Of a DNA stretch of 64,000 nucleotides, positions 1 to 10,956 are shown in pieces. The notes under the pieces were generated by a model. The model ran no database searches and had not been told where the DNA came from. It saw nothing but the letters and a program-made list of their open reading frames with translations. The translations under genes and the position numbers were made by a program. The DNA lies in the NCBI RefSeq assembly GCF_029168945.1, contig NC_083610.1:76127580-76191579 (forward strand). The letters are read 5' to 3'. Every line of letters starts with the position of its first letter. Within the stretch, counting starts at the first letter, position 1. The stretch comes from Cannabis sativa (lineage: Eukaryota > Streptophyta > Magnoliopsida > Rosales > Cannabaceae).

Positions 1-760
1 AACAAACTTACTTTAAATAAGCTTGTCTTTTTGGAGAATTCTGAAGTATGTACTACTCGGGTTTTTCACGATTGTTATGATCAAAAGGCTTTATAATTCC
101 TTTGGTCAAGGGATGACATTGAGAATTAAAAAATGTAAGAGTGCGAGAGACAGCATGTACATCTTCGTTTCGATTTAGACAATTAAATCTTGTTTCACAC
201 CCTTTAAAGTACATTGAACAAAAGGTTACCGTCTCATCTGCGACATAAACTTCGGCGATGGACACTTCAGGATGTGCCTTGTTTCCCACATAATTTTTTA
301 ACCTTTTTCATGTACCTCTCAAAAGGATACATCCACCTCATAAATACCGAGCCACCCAGTATAACTTCTTCAAGCAAATGTAAAACCAAATATATCATTA
401 TGCCTAATAAGGCAAGAAAAAAAATCAATTCCATCTTGCACAATATTAGAATTAGATCATTTTGAGCACCCTCCATATCTGTTACATTTAAAGTTCTTAA
501 ACATAATTGTTCAAAGAAATTACATAGTTGAGTAATAGTGGTTGCGATATCATTTGGTAGAAATTTGCGAACACCGACAAAAAGAACACGCAGCATGATG
601 ACATGACAATCATGAGATTTTAACCTAAGAACATTTGACTCATTTGTAGAAACTTTTCGCTTAAAATTTAAACAGAAGCCATCGAGAAACTTGATTTCTT
701 TAACAAATTGACAAAATAGTTGTCTTTTTCACGAGTCAAAACATAAGGAGCATGTAGTTT
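1..760 (-). pseudogene. CACTA transposase, C-terminal DUF4218 region
   Basis: On the minus strand, the stretch starting near 740 reads LTREK, then a KSHDCHV-like block near 620, then LCNFFEQLC and RWMYPFERY, and finally NKAHPEVSIAEVYV near 289. This is the characteristic order of the DUF4218 domain of CACTA transposases. Frame changes near 270-290 and 600, plus a stop near 53, break it. The fragment ends at 760, where an LTR begins; 756-760 (AGTTT) is the insertion target copy. The part from 462 to 760 is repeated at 8,853-9,146 with roughly 97% identity by eye. Confidence 0.85.
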
Positions 761-2171
761 TGTTCGGTAAATTTGATACGCAAGTATATGCAATCAAAAC
801 AAGTAATATAATGATAAGTAAAGTATCGTTCCCACGAGGATTGATTACCAAGTACCAATTAATTAATTCTTTAGTTCTATTTGATGAATAATAATTTTTG
901 GATAGAAGGTAAATAAGATAAAAAATAATAAAATTTAGAAAAATAACAATAATAAAAATAAAGATTGTTATGATCCTCAACTATCTTTTATTTTACTTCA
1001 TAATGTAATTACCTAATTTCTTTTCTTCCTATTCAATTGATAAGTTGAGTTAAGAAATTTATTGTCTGGTTAAGACTTATAAACTCAATCTATGTGAAAA
1101 TTTCCTATATTTTTATGATAAGTTTAATCACATAAATAACAATAAACATAGCAACTAATAAAATCATACAAACAACCTAGGTACTTTCATCCTAAATCAA
1201 TTTACATCCATATCAATCAGAGCATATTTAAAGTTCACCTTTCAAAATTTTGACTTGAATTCATAAATAACAATTAAAGTTGATCAGTCAATAATTACAA
1301 AATTAGAACAAATTGAATGGAATTGAATAAAGAGAAGAAGAAGAAATTGAATCATCACATTAATCCATAAAATAATCTGAAGTGGTCCGCATAATAATCC
1401 TTAAAAAAAAAACATAAAAGATTGAGATGGAAGAGAAAGAACACTGTTTGGAGTCCTCCACCGGTGCCTTCTGCTCCTTGCTCTCCTTCTACACTTAGAA
1501 TCCTCTCAATTTTCGAATAAGCCCCCTTTAAATAAAGCCAAAAATTGAAGTTTCCCATTTTTTCTCACTAAGGTCGCAATCTTGCTCGCATTTTCCTATT
1601 TTCTGTACTAATTTTTGCAGTTTTTCGTTTTTAATTTCTTGTTGCGACGACTAATAGTATTTTGGTCATAACCCTCTCAATATAACTAGGAATCAGACAA
1701 TTCAAGATGTTTTAGAAAGATAAAAGAGAGATCTAGAACTTTCATTAATTTTTCCTAGAAGTGAATGGATCATAGTGAAAAATTGGCTTGAAGTTTCAGA
1801 CTTTATTTTCAATCACAAAAGGAGCATGTTGAACATTCAAAACATAGAAATTTCAATTTATTTTTGGAAAGTCATCACTATTGACTCTTGACCACGAAAT
1901 TAAAGACTGAAAATGCAATCTTTGACCCATTTTAAGAAATAGGAAATTACTCAAAGCTAAAAGAAGTTTCCTTTCTTCAATAGATTTTCTCATTTTTGCT
2001 CAAAAAGGCTTGCAGAACACTAAAATTATTAAAATTGAAGATCTCCAAACATTTTTCCTAAAAAAACAAATAAAAACAAAATCCAAGCATAAATCTGCAC
2101 AATAAAATAATAAAAAGACTAAAACACTCCCTAAATTGGACTCTAAAAAATGCATAAAAATAACCTTAACA
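761..2171 (-). repeat. 3' LTR of the 761-8,857 element
   Basis: It starts TGTTCGGTAA and ends TTAACA (TG...CA ends), 1,411 bp. Alignable copies are at 8,570-8,857 (partial) and 9,147-10,568. Compared with the solo copy it lacks a stretch near 1,400 and carries an A-rich insertion near 2,060-2,120. The adjoining polypurine tract on the minus strand is degraded (TTTTGAGGAA instead of a G-run). Confidence 0.8.
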
Positions 2172-3437
2172 AATTCCTCAAAACTTAACCTTTACTCGCC
2201 CTCAAGTAAAGACCAAGTTAAGCTATAACTAAAAAGAAGAATAAAAAACACACAAAAGTAAGCTACTATTGTTATTTATACTACATTATTTTTCCCATGA
2301 AATTTTAATTGTAATTTTTAACCAGAATTTCAGCTCAACTACCTCAAAGTTCAACTTTAAAGTTCAATGAGAAATAAATAATAGGACTTACAAATGACCA
2401 TAATAATTTGAACTTCACCATATATGTTCAAATCATACCAATCAAAATCACAATCTAAATTTTTAATATGCTTGCATAATTTAACCTTCTCCACTAATGC
2501 CAACAACAAATGCTTTGAAACCAAAAGAACTTTAATCAGATTACAACGTTAGGCTTAGGTAAGGGTAGATGAAAATGTCATTTAGGCTCAACTATACCAT
2601 AAGCTTTTTAGATTCTAAGCATCTCAATTTCATTCTAAAATTATCCATATCCCCACTTAATAAAATACACTAGAGATATTTATATTTTTGCAACCCAAAC
2701 CCATAACTCTTTATTATTTATTTTTTTTTTGTTCGGTACTTCTTCTTCTTTTTTTTTGTTCTTTTCTTTTTTTTTTTTTGTACTTTTTAAGAGAAGAATA
2801 TAAGAAATTTAAGAAAATGATTGCGAAAAATTAAAACAGTCTCTCTCACTATATTTAAGCTTTCTCAAAACACAATACCCAATTACAATTTTCTCCCAAA
2901 CTTATTTAAAACTCATGGTATAGTTAGGACAAAGGAAAATAATAAATGGGTCAAATTTTTTTAGCTCAAAAAGTGTGTAATATATATAAAAAAATCAATT
3001 TAAGGCTCAAAAGGGTTAAACTATGGATAATTACACAACAGGTTTGCTTGAAAGGCACAAACGTTCCAAAAAAATTTCCTAAATTATTTTTCAAAGCATA
3101 AGTCATCAAAGAATTCACCTCAAAGGCCGAACAATGCAATTTCTATCAAATTCAAACAATCATACCTCCAACCCTAGTCAAGCATATATAATAAAATCCA
3201 AAATATTGTATTTGTGAAACATATTAAAAATTTCCCACAGAACCTTTTAAATTAAAACTCTAAAACAATTAAACCAAGCACATAGTTATTAGCAATTTCT
3301 TTTGCACAGGTAAAACAATGCAATATACACAAAAACAATGGCTTAACAAATAAAAATAATAAAAAAAACTTCAAAAGTAATTAAAATTGTAAGTCCCTCC
3401 CCCAAACTAAAGATTCACATTGTTCCCAATGTGACTA
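2172..3437 (-). other. Non-coding 3' internal region of the Athila-like element
   Basis: No coding sequence is visible. It is AT-rich, with poly(T) runs near 2,720-2,780. Two elements are shared with the related elements in this window: the 18-nt near-palindrome at 2,192-2,209 next to the LTR, and at 3,417-3,432 the palindrome ACATTG-N4-CAATGT next to a C-rich tract (CCTCCCCCAAACT, near 3,397-3,409), which on the minus strand is an internal polypurine-like motif. Confidence 0.6.
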
Positions 3438-5974
3438 ATTTTTTTTTAGTCAATCAGTGAAATTTATTACTCCACAAATATCAATTTACATCCTACAAGC
3501 ATCTTCATCCGAAGATCTGATTTCCTTCTATATGTACAATATATGATAACAATGTATAACCATGCAACAAAAGTTGTTAACAAATGTTTGAAAACCAAAA
3601 AGTATCAGTCGGGTTAACTTGTTTGGGCCAATTGCAATTTGCTCTTCTCTTCACATCTTCTTTTGTAACACTAACCACTTGCTCCAGTGATTGCTTTGCT
3701 GAATTCCATAATAGGTCATTTCGGGTCCTCTATAGTTGATACACAATGGCAGCAACAGCAGCAGCCAAGATCGCCTTCCTAAGTCTGCTGATTTTGGCTC
3801 GTTCTATCCACCTTAACAACCTGCATAAGGCTATTGCTTTAACTCTCTAGTCGAGCCAATATTTTACTTGAGATAAGCAAAGATTAGAGAAGGAGCAAGA
3901 GAAGAAAAGATAATTTGAAGACTCTGTTTGGTTTTTGCAGAACAAGCAAAAATCTTCACCAATAATATTGAGTTTATGTAGCCTTTCTCTAGTTCTGAGC
4001 CTATCTTGGACTGCAATCCATAAGCAAAAACTGTGTCTAGGAATGTTAAGTATATTCCATACCTCATGGCTCCAATTCACTTTCCTTTGGAAAGGACAAA
4101 GTGCTTTGTAACCATTAAAGATCTTGTATTGAACAGATGCAAATTACTTAATGTCCATAGAAGGTCTAACTTGATATTTGACAACAACCAATTTCTTCCA
4201 ATACCAACTAGCTTAGGGTGGAGCTTTGTAGTTCCACCAATTCTCACCCTTAATATATACACAGTGAATCCATCTAATCCACAAGTTGTCTTCCTTATTC
4301 GTAATTGCCCACACATATTTTGTCATCGCTGCTATGTTCCATTCTGCAATTATTTTCAAACTGATCCCTCCTTCTTCTTTTGGTTGGCAAACATGGTCCC
4401 AAGTAATTGGTCCAGAGCCCAAGGACAAATGATGGCCTTTCCACAAGTAAGCACGGCAAATGGCTTCAATATCTCTTATAGACTTATTTGGTAAAACCAT
4501 AACTTGAGTCCAATAAGAGTGAATTGACATAAGGACTGAGTTAACAAGCACAACCCTTCCTACTAGAGATAAATTCCTTGAAACCATGTTTTGATTCTAG
4601 AAGTCATTTTGTCAGCTAACACAATGCATTCTTTACCAGATATACGTTTAGCACAAACAGGGATACTTAAGTATTTGAAAGGTATATATTTTTTGCTAAA
4701 ACCTGAGTTGTCAATGATACGCTAACTATCATGATCTTCCATACCACAACAATAAAATGTAGACTTGTTTTGGTTCGGTTGCAGGCCAGAAGAGAAAGAG
4801 AAAAGCTTTAGACGTTGCAATACATAATATATACTCTTGAAGTCACCATGACAAAAGAGTATGACATCATCAACAAACATCAAATGGTTCAGTTTAAGCT
4901 CTGCACAGCTGTCATGAAATTTAAAGTCTGGTTTGGTTCCAATCTTTAACATTATTCTTGATAGATACTCCATACCAAGAACAAATAGTAATGGTGACAT
5001 TGGATCTCCCTATCGTAATCCCCTTTTCTCCTTAAAAAATCCATGAAGCGATCCATTGAACATAAGAGAGAATCTAGGAGTACGAACACAAATCATTATT
5101 AGCTTGACAAACTTATCAGGGAAATGTAAAGCCTGAAGTATTTCTTCCAAGTAATCCCAATCAAGTGTATCATAAGCTTTCTGTAGATCAAGTTTGATCA
5201 TACACCCAGCTTTGGAGCTTTTCCTTCCATAATGCCTTATCAGATCTTGACAGACCATGATATTATGTGCAATAAACTTGCCAGTAATAAATCCCCCCTG
5301 ATTTTGAGCTACCAAATCAGGTAAGATAGCTTTTAGCCTGGAGCAGATTAGTTTAGTTGCAACTTTGTAGATAACATTGCAACATGCAATAGGTCTAAAG
5401 TCACTAACTGTATTAGGACACTTACACTTGGTAATAAGTGTTAACATAGTAGTATTAATTTCCTTGAGAATCGGACTTGAGTGCAAGAAAGATACGACAG
5501 CTTCACTAATGCCATCTCCAATTAAATCCCAGTTATCTTGGAAAAAACAACTAGTAAAGCCATCTGGTCCTGGAGCCTTGATTCTTGGGATTGCAAAAAT
5601 AGCTTTCTTGATTTCATTCTTGGAGAATTCCTTCATTGATAAATCATCTTGTGCTTTGGAGACAAGAGGCCCGAGTTTCATGACCCCAGCACTGACCTTC
5701 CTCCTGCTTTCCATTTTAGAACCAAGTAATTGGTGATAAAAGGAAAGAAAAGCACCAGTAATTTTTCCTGGTTCATCAGTTCTTACCCTCTGCTGATCTT
5801 CAATGGACAAAATCCTATTTAGTTTTCTCCTCTCTTTGATACTAGCATGGAAAATGGCCGTATTTTCATCTCCGTCTTTAATCCAACTAAGCTTGGATTT
5901 CTAATACAGAAATGAGTTTAGGCCTTTTAAAAGCTGTCCATATTTAAGCCAAGCTACTATTTCTTTATTTGTAA
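3438..5974 (-). mobile_element. 5'-truncated L1-type LINE inside the Athila-like element
   Basis: The insertion is bounded by a 16-bp direct repeat, GTTCCCAATGTGACTA, at 3,422-3,437 and 5,975-5,990. On the minus strand its 3' end is a short A-tract, seen as T's at 3,440-3,448. It carries only the reverse transcriptase and downstream parts of ORF2; the endonuclease and ORF1 are missing, as is usual for 5'-truncated LINE copies. It lies next to the conserved ACATTG/CAATGT palindrome of its host element. Confidence 0.88.
3847..5810 (-). pseudogene. LINE ORF2 remnant: reverse transcriptase and zf-RVT
   Basis: Minus-strand reading from 5,810 shows the linker, then [17 protein letters not shown] (start of the LINE reverse transcriptase), [29 protein letters not shown], and after a stop near 5,009 the catalytic [12 protein letters not shown] near 4,860 (an F/Y-x-DD type motif). 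SLVGRVVLVNSVLMS follows near 4,550, then a zf-RVT-like segment with CLFCKNQTESSNYLFFSC near 3,920. Several stops and frameshifts separate the blocks, so it is inactive. No RNase H domain is evident before the 3' end. Family assignment is secure; the subfamily is not resolved. Confidence 0.88.
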
Positions 5975-5990
5975 GTTCCCAATGTGACTA

Positions 5991-6370
5991 TTAAAATAGA
6001 GAGAAAAAACTTACTTGAGATACGCGCCACATCAATATGGCAGAGTTGGTGGCGGCAGTGGCCACTGATACAATATGTACTGCATGAGATTAGTGAAAAA
6101 GCTATCCATGGCGGGGTTCACCATTAGCCTCTCAACCAACCCATTTAGTTGATCCACCTGAATTTTCTCATCATTATGCACTACAAGTCGCTTAGCCTTT
6201 TTTTTTTAATGTTGAACAAAATGGGATCTTTTCTTTGTCTTCTTCTTTTTCCTTTTTACTCTTAGACCGTCATCCACCACATCAACTCTACAACAAGTGG
6301 GAATATCAGTGGCTGCAAAAACATGAAATGTTACCTCTTTATTTTTCACTCGCAACTTTAATTTTCCCTT
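5991..6370 (-). other. Non-coding stretch downstream of protease in the Athila-like element
   Basis: This resumes the host element after the LINE. On the minus strand it follows the protease remnant. It holds a lysine/arginine-rich coding remnant near 6,200-6,270 and no recognisable domain. Confidence 0.4.
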
Positions 6371-6757
6371 TTATACATCAATCAATGCTCTCCCTAGTAT
6401 AATTGGGATATTTTTATCTTCTTCCATGTCAAGAATAATATAATCTGTAGGAAAGATGAATTTACCCACCTTGACTAAGACATCCTCAATCATTCCCCTA
6501 GGATGCATAATAAAGTGATCCGCCATTTGTAAGGAGACAGTTGTAGGATGAGATTCTCCCAATTTTAGCTTCCAAAAGACTGATAAAGGCATTAAATTCA
6601 CACTAGCCCCCAAATCAGACAAGGCCTTTGTTTCAACTGAGCCTCCTATAGAGCATAGAATATTAAAACCACATGGTTCTTTGAGCTTTGGGGGTAGTTT
6701 CTTTTGCAAGATAGCACTGCACTCCTCATTAAGTGCTACAGTCTCGTAATCCTCCAA
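6371..6757 (-). pseudogene. Athila-like retroviral-type protease remnant
   Basis: The 128-residue reading includes [16 protein letters not shown], the D-L-G-A-S variant of the aspartic protease active site typical of Athila-like elements, then a hydrophobic block and IPIILGRALIDV. Compared with the copy at 25,459-26,175 it lacks the usual PFLATG segment between GR and ALIDV, a small in-frame deletion. Upstream on the minus strand the gag-protease linker is broken by stops near 6,760-7,330. Confidence 0.8.
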
Positions 6758-7331
6758 TCATTTTTTTTCTTCAATAAGATTTTCTTCATAAACTTCACAT
6801 AACTTGGCATTTGTTCAAGTGCATCGGCAAAAGGTATGTTAATGTGAAGCTTTTAAAAAATATCAAGAAACTTCGAAAGCTGATTATCAAGTTTCTTCTT
6901 TTGAAGTCGCTGAGGACATGGAATCTTGATGTGGTGGTCATAATTAGTTGGCGACTGCTTTTTCTCATGGTTCTTAGTAACCTTGTCTTCCTCTAGACCA
7001 TCATTCTCGATCTTGATTTTTGGTGCAAGAATAGGCTTTTTTACTGGTTCTTCTAACTCTTTACCACTCTTAAGAGTAATTGCACTACAATTTTATTTAG
7101 GATTTATCTCTGTATTACTTGGAAAATTTCCTTGAGGTCAGTTATGCAGTATATTAGCCAGTTTCCCACTTGTATTTCAAGATTTTTGATAGATGCTCTA
7201 GTCTCAGTCATGAACTGAGTTTGTATATTGGTGAGAGTAAGAATAGCAGCTTGTATATCAATTGCTGAAGCATGTAGATTTTGAGGATTTTATTGTTGAG
7301 AAGTAGAAGCTTGGTTCTGAAATTGAGGTTG

Positions 7332-8432
7332 CTACCCTTGATTATTTGCCCATCCATTATTTAATAAGTTGAAGAAGGGTTTGTTGAATTGCCTCTGAAA
7401 ATTGGCTATGGCTTGCACTTGAGCAGGAGTCATCACATCTTCAGTTGATTCACACTTGTCAAAAGTGTGTGGTCCTCCACAAATCTCACAGCCAGTTTGT
7501 ACAACTTTGGCAGCTTCAGTTGTCTTTTGTAATTTCTTAGTGAGAGTAGCTACCTGAGCTGTCAAAGCAGTAATAGCATCCAGTTCATGAATACCAGCTT
7601 TCTTCTTCCAGTTGCTCTTTCATCAAACCACCGGTGGTTGTTCATTGCCATGTCTTCAAGTAATTCATAAGCTCCAGTTGCACTTTTACTCATGAATGTA
7701 CCTTCAGATGCAACATCATTGATGGTCCTAGTAGTAGGACATAAACCAGTATAAAAGTTTTGAACCACCATCCACTGCTCCATACCATGGTGAGGGCACT
7801 TTCTTAGAAGATCTTTAAACCGCTCCCAAGCATCATACAAAGACTCACCATCAATCTGACAAAAGTTATTTATTTATCCCCTTAGTTTAGAAGCTTTAGA
7901 AGGAGGGAAGAATTTAGATAAGAACTTTTGAGTCAGATCTTGCCAAGTGACAATTGTTTAATTGTAGAGAATTCAGCCAGCTTTTTGCTCTTTCCTTTAG
8001 AGAGAATGGAAAAAGCCTCAGTTTAATAACATCATCACTCACTCCATTGTATTTGAAAGTGCCACAAAGTTTCAGAAAATTAGCCAAGTGAGTGTGAGGA
8101 TCTTCAAAAGGTAATCCACTAAATTGGAGGGGGGACTGAACCATTTGTAAAATAGCTAACTTGATCTCAAAGTTGTTAGCCTACACTGCTGGTGGTTTTA
8201 TACAATTTTGTACCCCTGTTAGAGTAGAGAGTACATAGTCTCCTAGGCTCCTTTCATCATTAGGGTGAGCCTGACCTCCTTGCATAACTCTAAGAATTAG
8301 ATCATTCCCTTCATTATGCCCCATCTTCTCTAATTTTTTTGCTTCTCTCTTGTTCTTTCTGTTTTGCTTGCAAGATTTTTCAATATCGGGATTCAAAGGA
8401 ACAAGGCTCTCTGCACCTCTTCTACTGCACAT
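7332..8432 (-). pseudogene. Athila-like gag remnant
   Basis: Minus-strand pieces at 8,432-8,181, 8,144-7,914, 7,840-7,562 and 7,565-7,332 match successive parts of the intact gag at 23,735-25,486: [15 protein letters not shown] at the start, then [33 protein letters not shown], and a zinc-knuckle-like CEICGGPHTFDKC. Stops and frameshifts separate all four. This is the retrotransposon gag (PF03732-type) capsid region plus nucleocapsid. The protein would form the virus-like particle; this copy cannot. Confidence 0.82.
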
Positions 8433-8545
8433 ATAATAGATTCACCTGAGACAGACAAAACATCTCAACCAAACAAGTTAGAAACAAGAGAAAACAAAAA
8501 TTAAATTAGAATAAAAATGAATTAAATTGATATTGATAATTTTAA

Positions 8546-8563
8546 TCCCCGGCAACGGTGCCA
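8546..8563 (-). promoter_or_regulatory. Primer binding site, tRNA-Asp type
   Basis: On the minus strand it reads TGGCACCGTTGCCGGGGA, complementary to the 3' end of plant tRNA-Asp(GUC) except for one mismatch (A for G at the fifth base). It lies six bases inside the 5' LTR, as expected for minus-strand cDNA priming. Confidence 0.85.
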
Positions 8564-8569
8564 AAAACT

Positions 8570-8857
8570 TGTTCGGTAAATTAGATATGCAAGTATACGC
8601 AATCAAAACAAGTAATATAATGATAAGTACAGTATTGTTCCCACGTGGATTGATTATCAAGTGCCAATTAATTAATTCTTTAGTTTTATTTGATGAATAA
8701 TAGTTTTTGGATAAAAGGTAAATAACATAACAATAATGAAATTTTAGAAAATTAATAATAATAAAAATAAGGATTATTATGATTCCCAACTATCTTTTAC
8801 TTTACTTCATAATGTAATTACTTAATTTCTTTTTTTCTACTCAATTGATAAGTTGAG
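8570..8857 (-). repeat. Partial 5' LTR, truncated at a duplication junction
   Basis: It matches the first 290 bp or so of the LTR at 761-2,171, then at the shared bases TTGAG (8,853-8,857) switches to the CACTA sequence otherwise found from 462. The break is not at an element end, so it reflects rearrangement or assembly rather than transposition. Confidence 0.8.
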
Positions 8858-9146
8858 CACCCTCCATATCTGTTACATTTAAAGTTCTTAAACATAATTG
8901 TTCGAAGAAATTACATAGCTGAGTAATAGTGGTTGCGATATCATTTGGTAGAAATTTGCGACAGAAAGAACACGCAGCATGATGACATGACAATCATGAG
9001 ATTTTAAACCTAAGAACATTTGACTCATCTGTAGAAACTTTTCGCTTAAAATTTAAACAGAATCCATCGAGAAACTTGATTTCTTTAACAAATTGACAAA
9101 ATAGTTGTCTTTTTTCACGAGTCAAAACATAAAGAGCATGTAGTTT
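8858..9146 (-). pseudogene. Second copy of CACTA transposase DUF4218-proximal segment
   Basis: It duplicates 467-760 with about eight small differences. The minus-strand reading includes LHALYVLTREKRQLFCQFVKEI. The five bases before the LTR (9,142-9,146, AGTTT) match those before the LTR at 761. The frame is interrupted near 9,000. Confidence 0.82.
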
Positions 9147-10568
9147 TGTTCGGTAAATTTGATACGCAAGTATATGCAATCAAAACAAGTAATATAATGA
9201 TAAGTAAAGTATCGTTCCCACGAGGATTGATTACCAAGTACCAATTAATTAATTCTTTAGTTCTATTTGATGAATAATAATTTTTGGATAGAAGGTAAAT
9301 AAGATAAAAAATAATAAAATTTTAGAAAAATAACAATAATAAAAATAAAGATTGTTATGATCCTCAACTATCTTTTATTTTACTTCATAATGTAATTACC
9401 TAATTTCTTTTCTTCCTATTCAATTGATAAGTTGAGTTAAGAAATTTATTGTCTGGTTAAGACTTATAAACTCAATCTATGTGAAAACTTCCTATATTTT
9501 TATGGTAAGTTTAATCACATAATTAACAATAAACATAGCAACTAATAAAATCATACAAACAACCTAGGTACTTTCATCCTAAATCAATTTACATCCATAT
9601 CAATCAGAGCATATTTAAAGTTCACCTTTCAAAATTTTGACTTGAATTCATAAATAACAATTAAAGTTGATCAGTCAATAATTACAAAATTAGAACAAAT
9701 TGAATGGAATTGAATAAAGAGAAGAAGAAGAAATTGAATCATCACATTAATCCATAAAATAATCTGAAGTGGTCCGCATAATAATCCTTAAAAACAACTT
9801 AGCTACTAAAAGACATTCTAAAACAAAAGAAATTCAATAAAAAAGCATAAAAGATAGAGATGGAAGAGAAAGAACATTGTTTGGAGTCCTCCACCGGTGC
9901 CTTCTATTCCTTGCTCTCCTTCTACACTCAGAGTCCTCTTAATTTTTGAATGGTATCAAAGCTTTGCCATCAACCCCCTTTAAATTGAGCCAAAAATTGA
10001 AGTTTCTCATTTTTTTCTCACTAAGGCCGCAACCTTGCTTGCAATTTCCCATTTTCTGCACTAATTTTTGCAATTTCCCATTTTCAATTTCTTACTGTGA
10101 CGACTAATAGTATTTTGGTCATAACTCTCTCAATATAACTAGGAATTAGACGATTAAAGAAGTTTTAGAAAGATAAAAGAGAGATCTAGAACTTTCATTA
10201 TGAAAGTTTTTCCTAAAAGTTAATGGATCATAGTGAAAAATTAGCTTGAAGTTTCAGACTTTATTTTCAAACACAAAAGGAGCATGTTGAACATCCAAAA
10301 CATAGAAATTTTAATTTATTTTTAGAAAGTGGTCACTATTGACTCTTGACCACGAAAATAAGGGCTGAAAATGCAATCTTTCACCCATTTTAAGAAATAG
10401 GAAATTACTCCAAGCTAAAAGAAGTTTCTTTTCTTCAATAGATATTCTCTTTTTTACTCAAAAAGACTTGATGAACACTAAAATTACTACAATTGAAGAT
10501 CTCCAAACATTTTTCCTACAACACTCCCTAAATTGGACTCTAAAAAATTCATAAAAATAACCTTAATA
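9147..10568 (-). repeat. Solo LTR inserted in the CACTA transposase
   Basis: This 1,422-bp copy of the LTR at 761-2,171 has CACTA transposase sequence on both sides and no internal region attached. The flanking target copies are AGTTT (9,142-9,146) and AGTTG (10,569-10,573), one mismatch apart. Its last bases are TA instead of CA, a point mutation. With one target copy removed, the transposase frame reads straight through the site, ending in LHALYVLTRE. Solo LTRs arise by recombination between the two LTRs of one element. Confidence 0.82.
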
Positions 10569-10956
10569 AGTTGCATTAACCTTCCATTCCTATCTTCATA
10601 AATCCACAACAATTCTCTGACACCCATCTTTTTTAAATCATGTCTTGCATGTCCTTAGATTTATCATTATCTAAGATGGTGCCAAGGAGACTGTCACACA
10701 CATTCTTCTCAAGATGCATGACATCTATTTTGTGCTTTAAAATGTTTGTTCCCCAATACTCAAGCTCGTAGAAAATACTTTTCTTCCTCTAATTACCATC
10801 TTCCGCAACTCTTCTATATTTTACGCTCCTAAAATCTTGATGATATCCTCAAATTTGTGGTTTGAGAGCATTGACTTGTTCTAATATCTCCTCACAAGTA
10901 AATTGTCTTGGAGGAGGTCTTCTTTCAACATTTCCATCAAATTGAGTGTCCCCTCT
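10569..10956 (-). pseudogene. CACTA transposase, middle segment
   Basis: On the minus strand it contains RRPPPRQFTCEEIL near 10,900, then ILKHKIDVMHLEKNVCDSLL near 10,700, the well-conserved motif block just upstream of DUF4218 in TNP2 transposases. Stops occur near 10,855 and 10,640. It is bounded on the right by the CCTCT target duplication (10,952-10,956) of the next element. Confidence 0.85.

Larger units (their letters stand above)
761..8857 (-). mobile_element. Athila-like gag-protease LTR element (non-autonomous), with nested LINE
   Basis: This minus-strand element has a 3' LTR at 761-2,171, an internal region at 2,172-8,569 and a 5' LTR cut off after 288 bp (8,570-8,857). A tRNA-Asp type primer site adjoins the 5' LTR. 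It encodes gag and protease remnants but no reverse transcriptase, RNase H or integrase of its own; the reverse transcriptase at 3,847-5,810 belongs to an inserted LINE. It lies within the CACTA transposase at the same position as the solo LTR at 9,147-10,568. Protein similarity to the element at 22,376-28,676 is high, so both belong to one family group. It is heavily mutated. Confidence 0.8.

Noticed and set aside
729..980. Hydrophobic minus-strand frames at LTR starts (also 8,478-8,789 and 17,265-17,501)
   Set aside because: They span LTR ends and primer sites and arise from AT-rich sequence; no homology.
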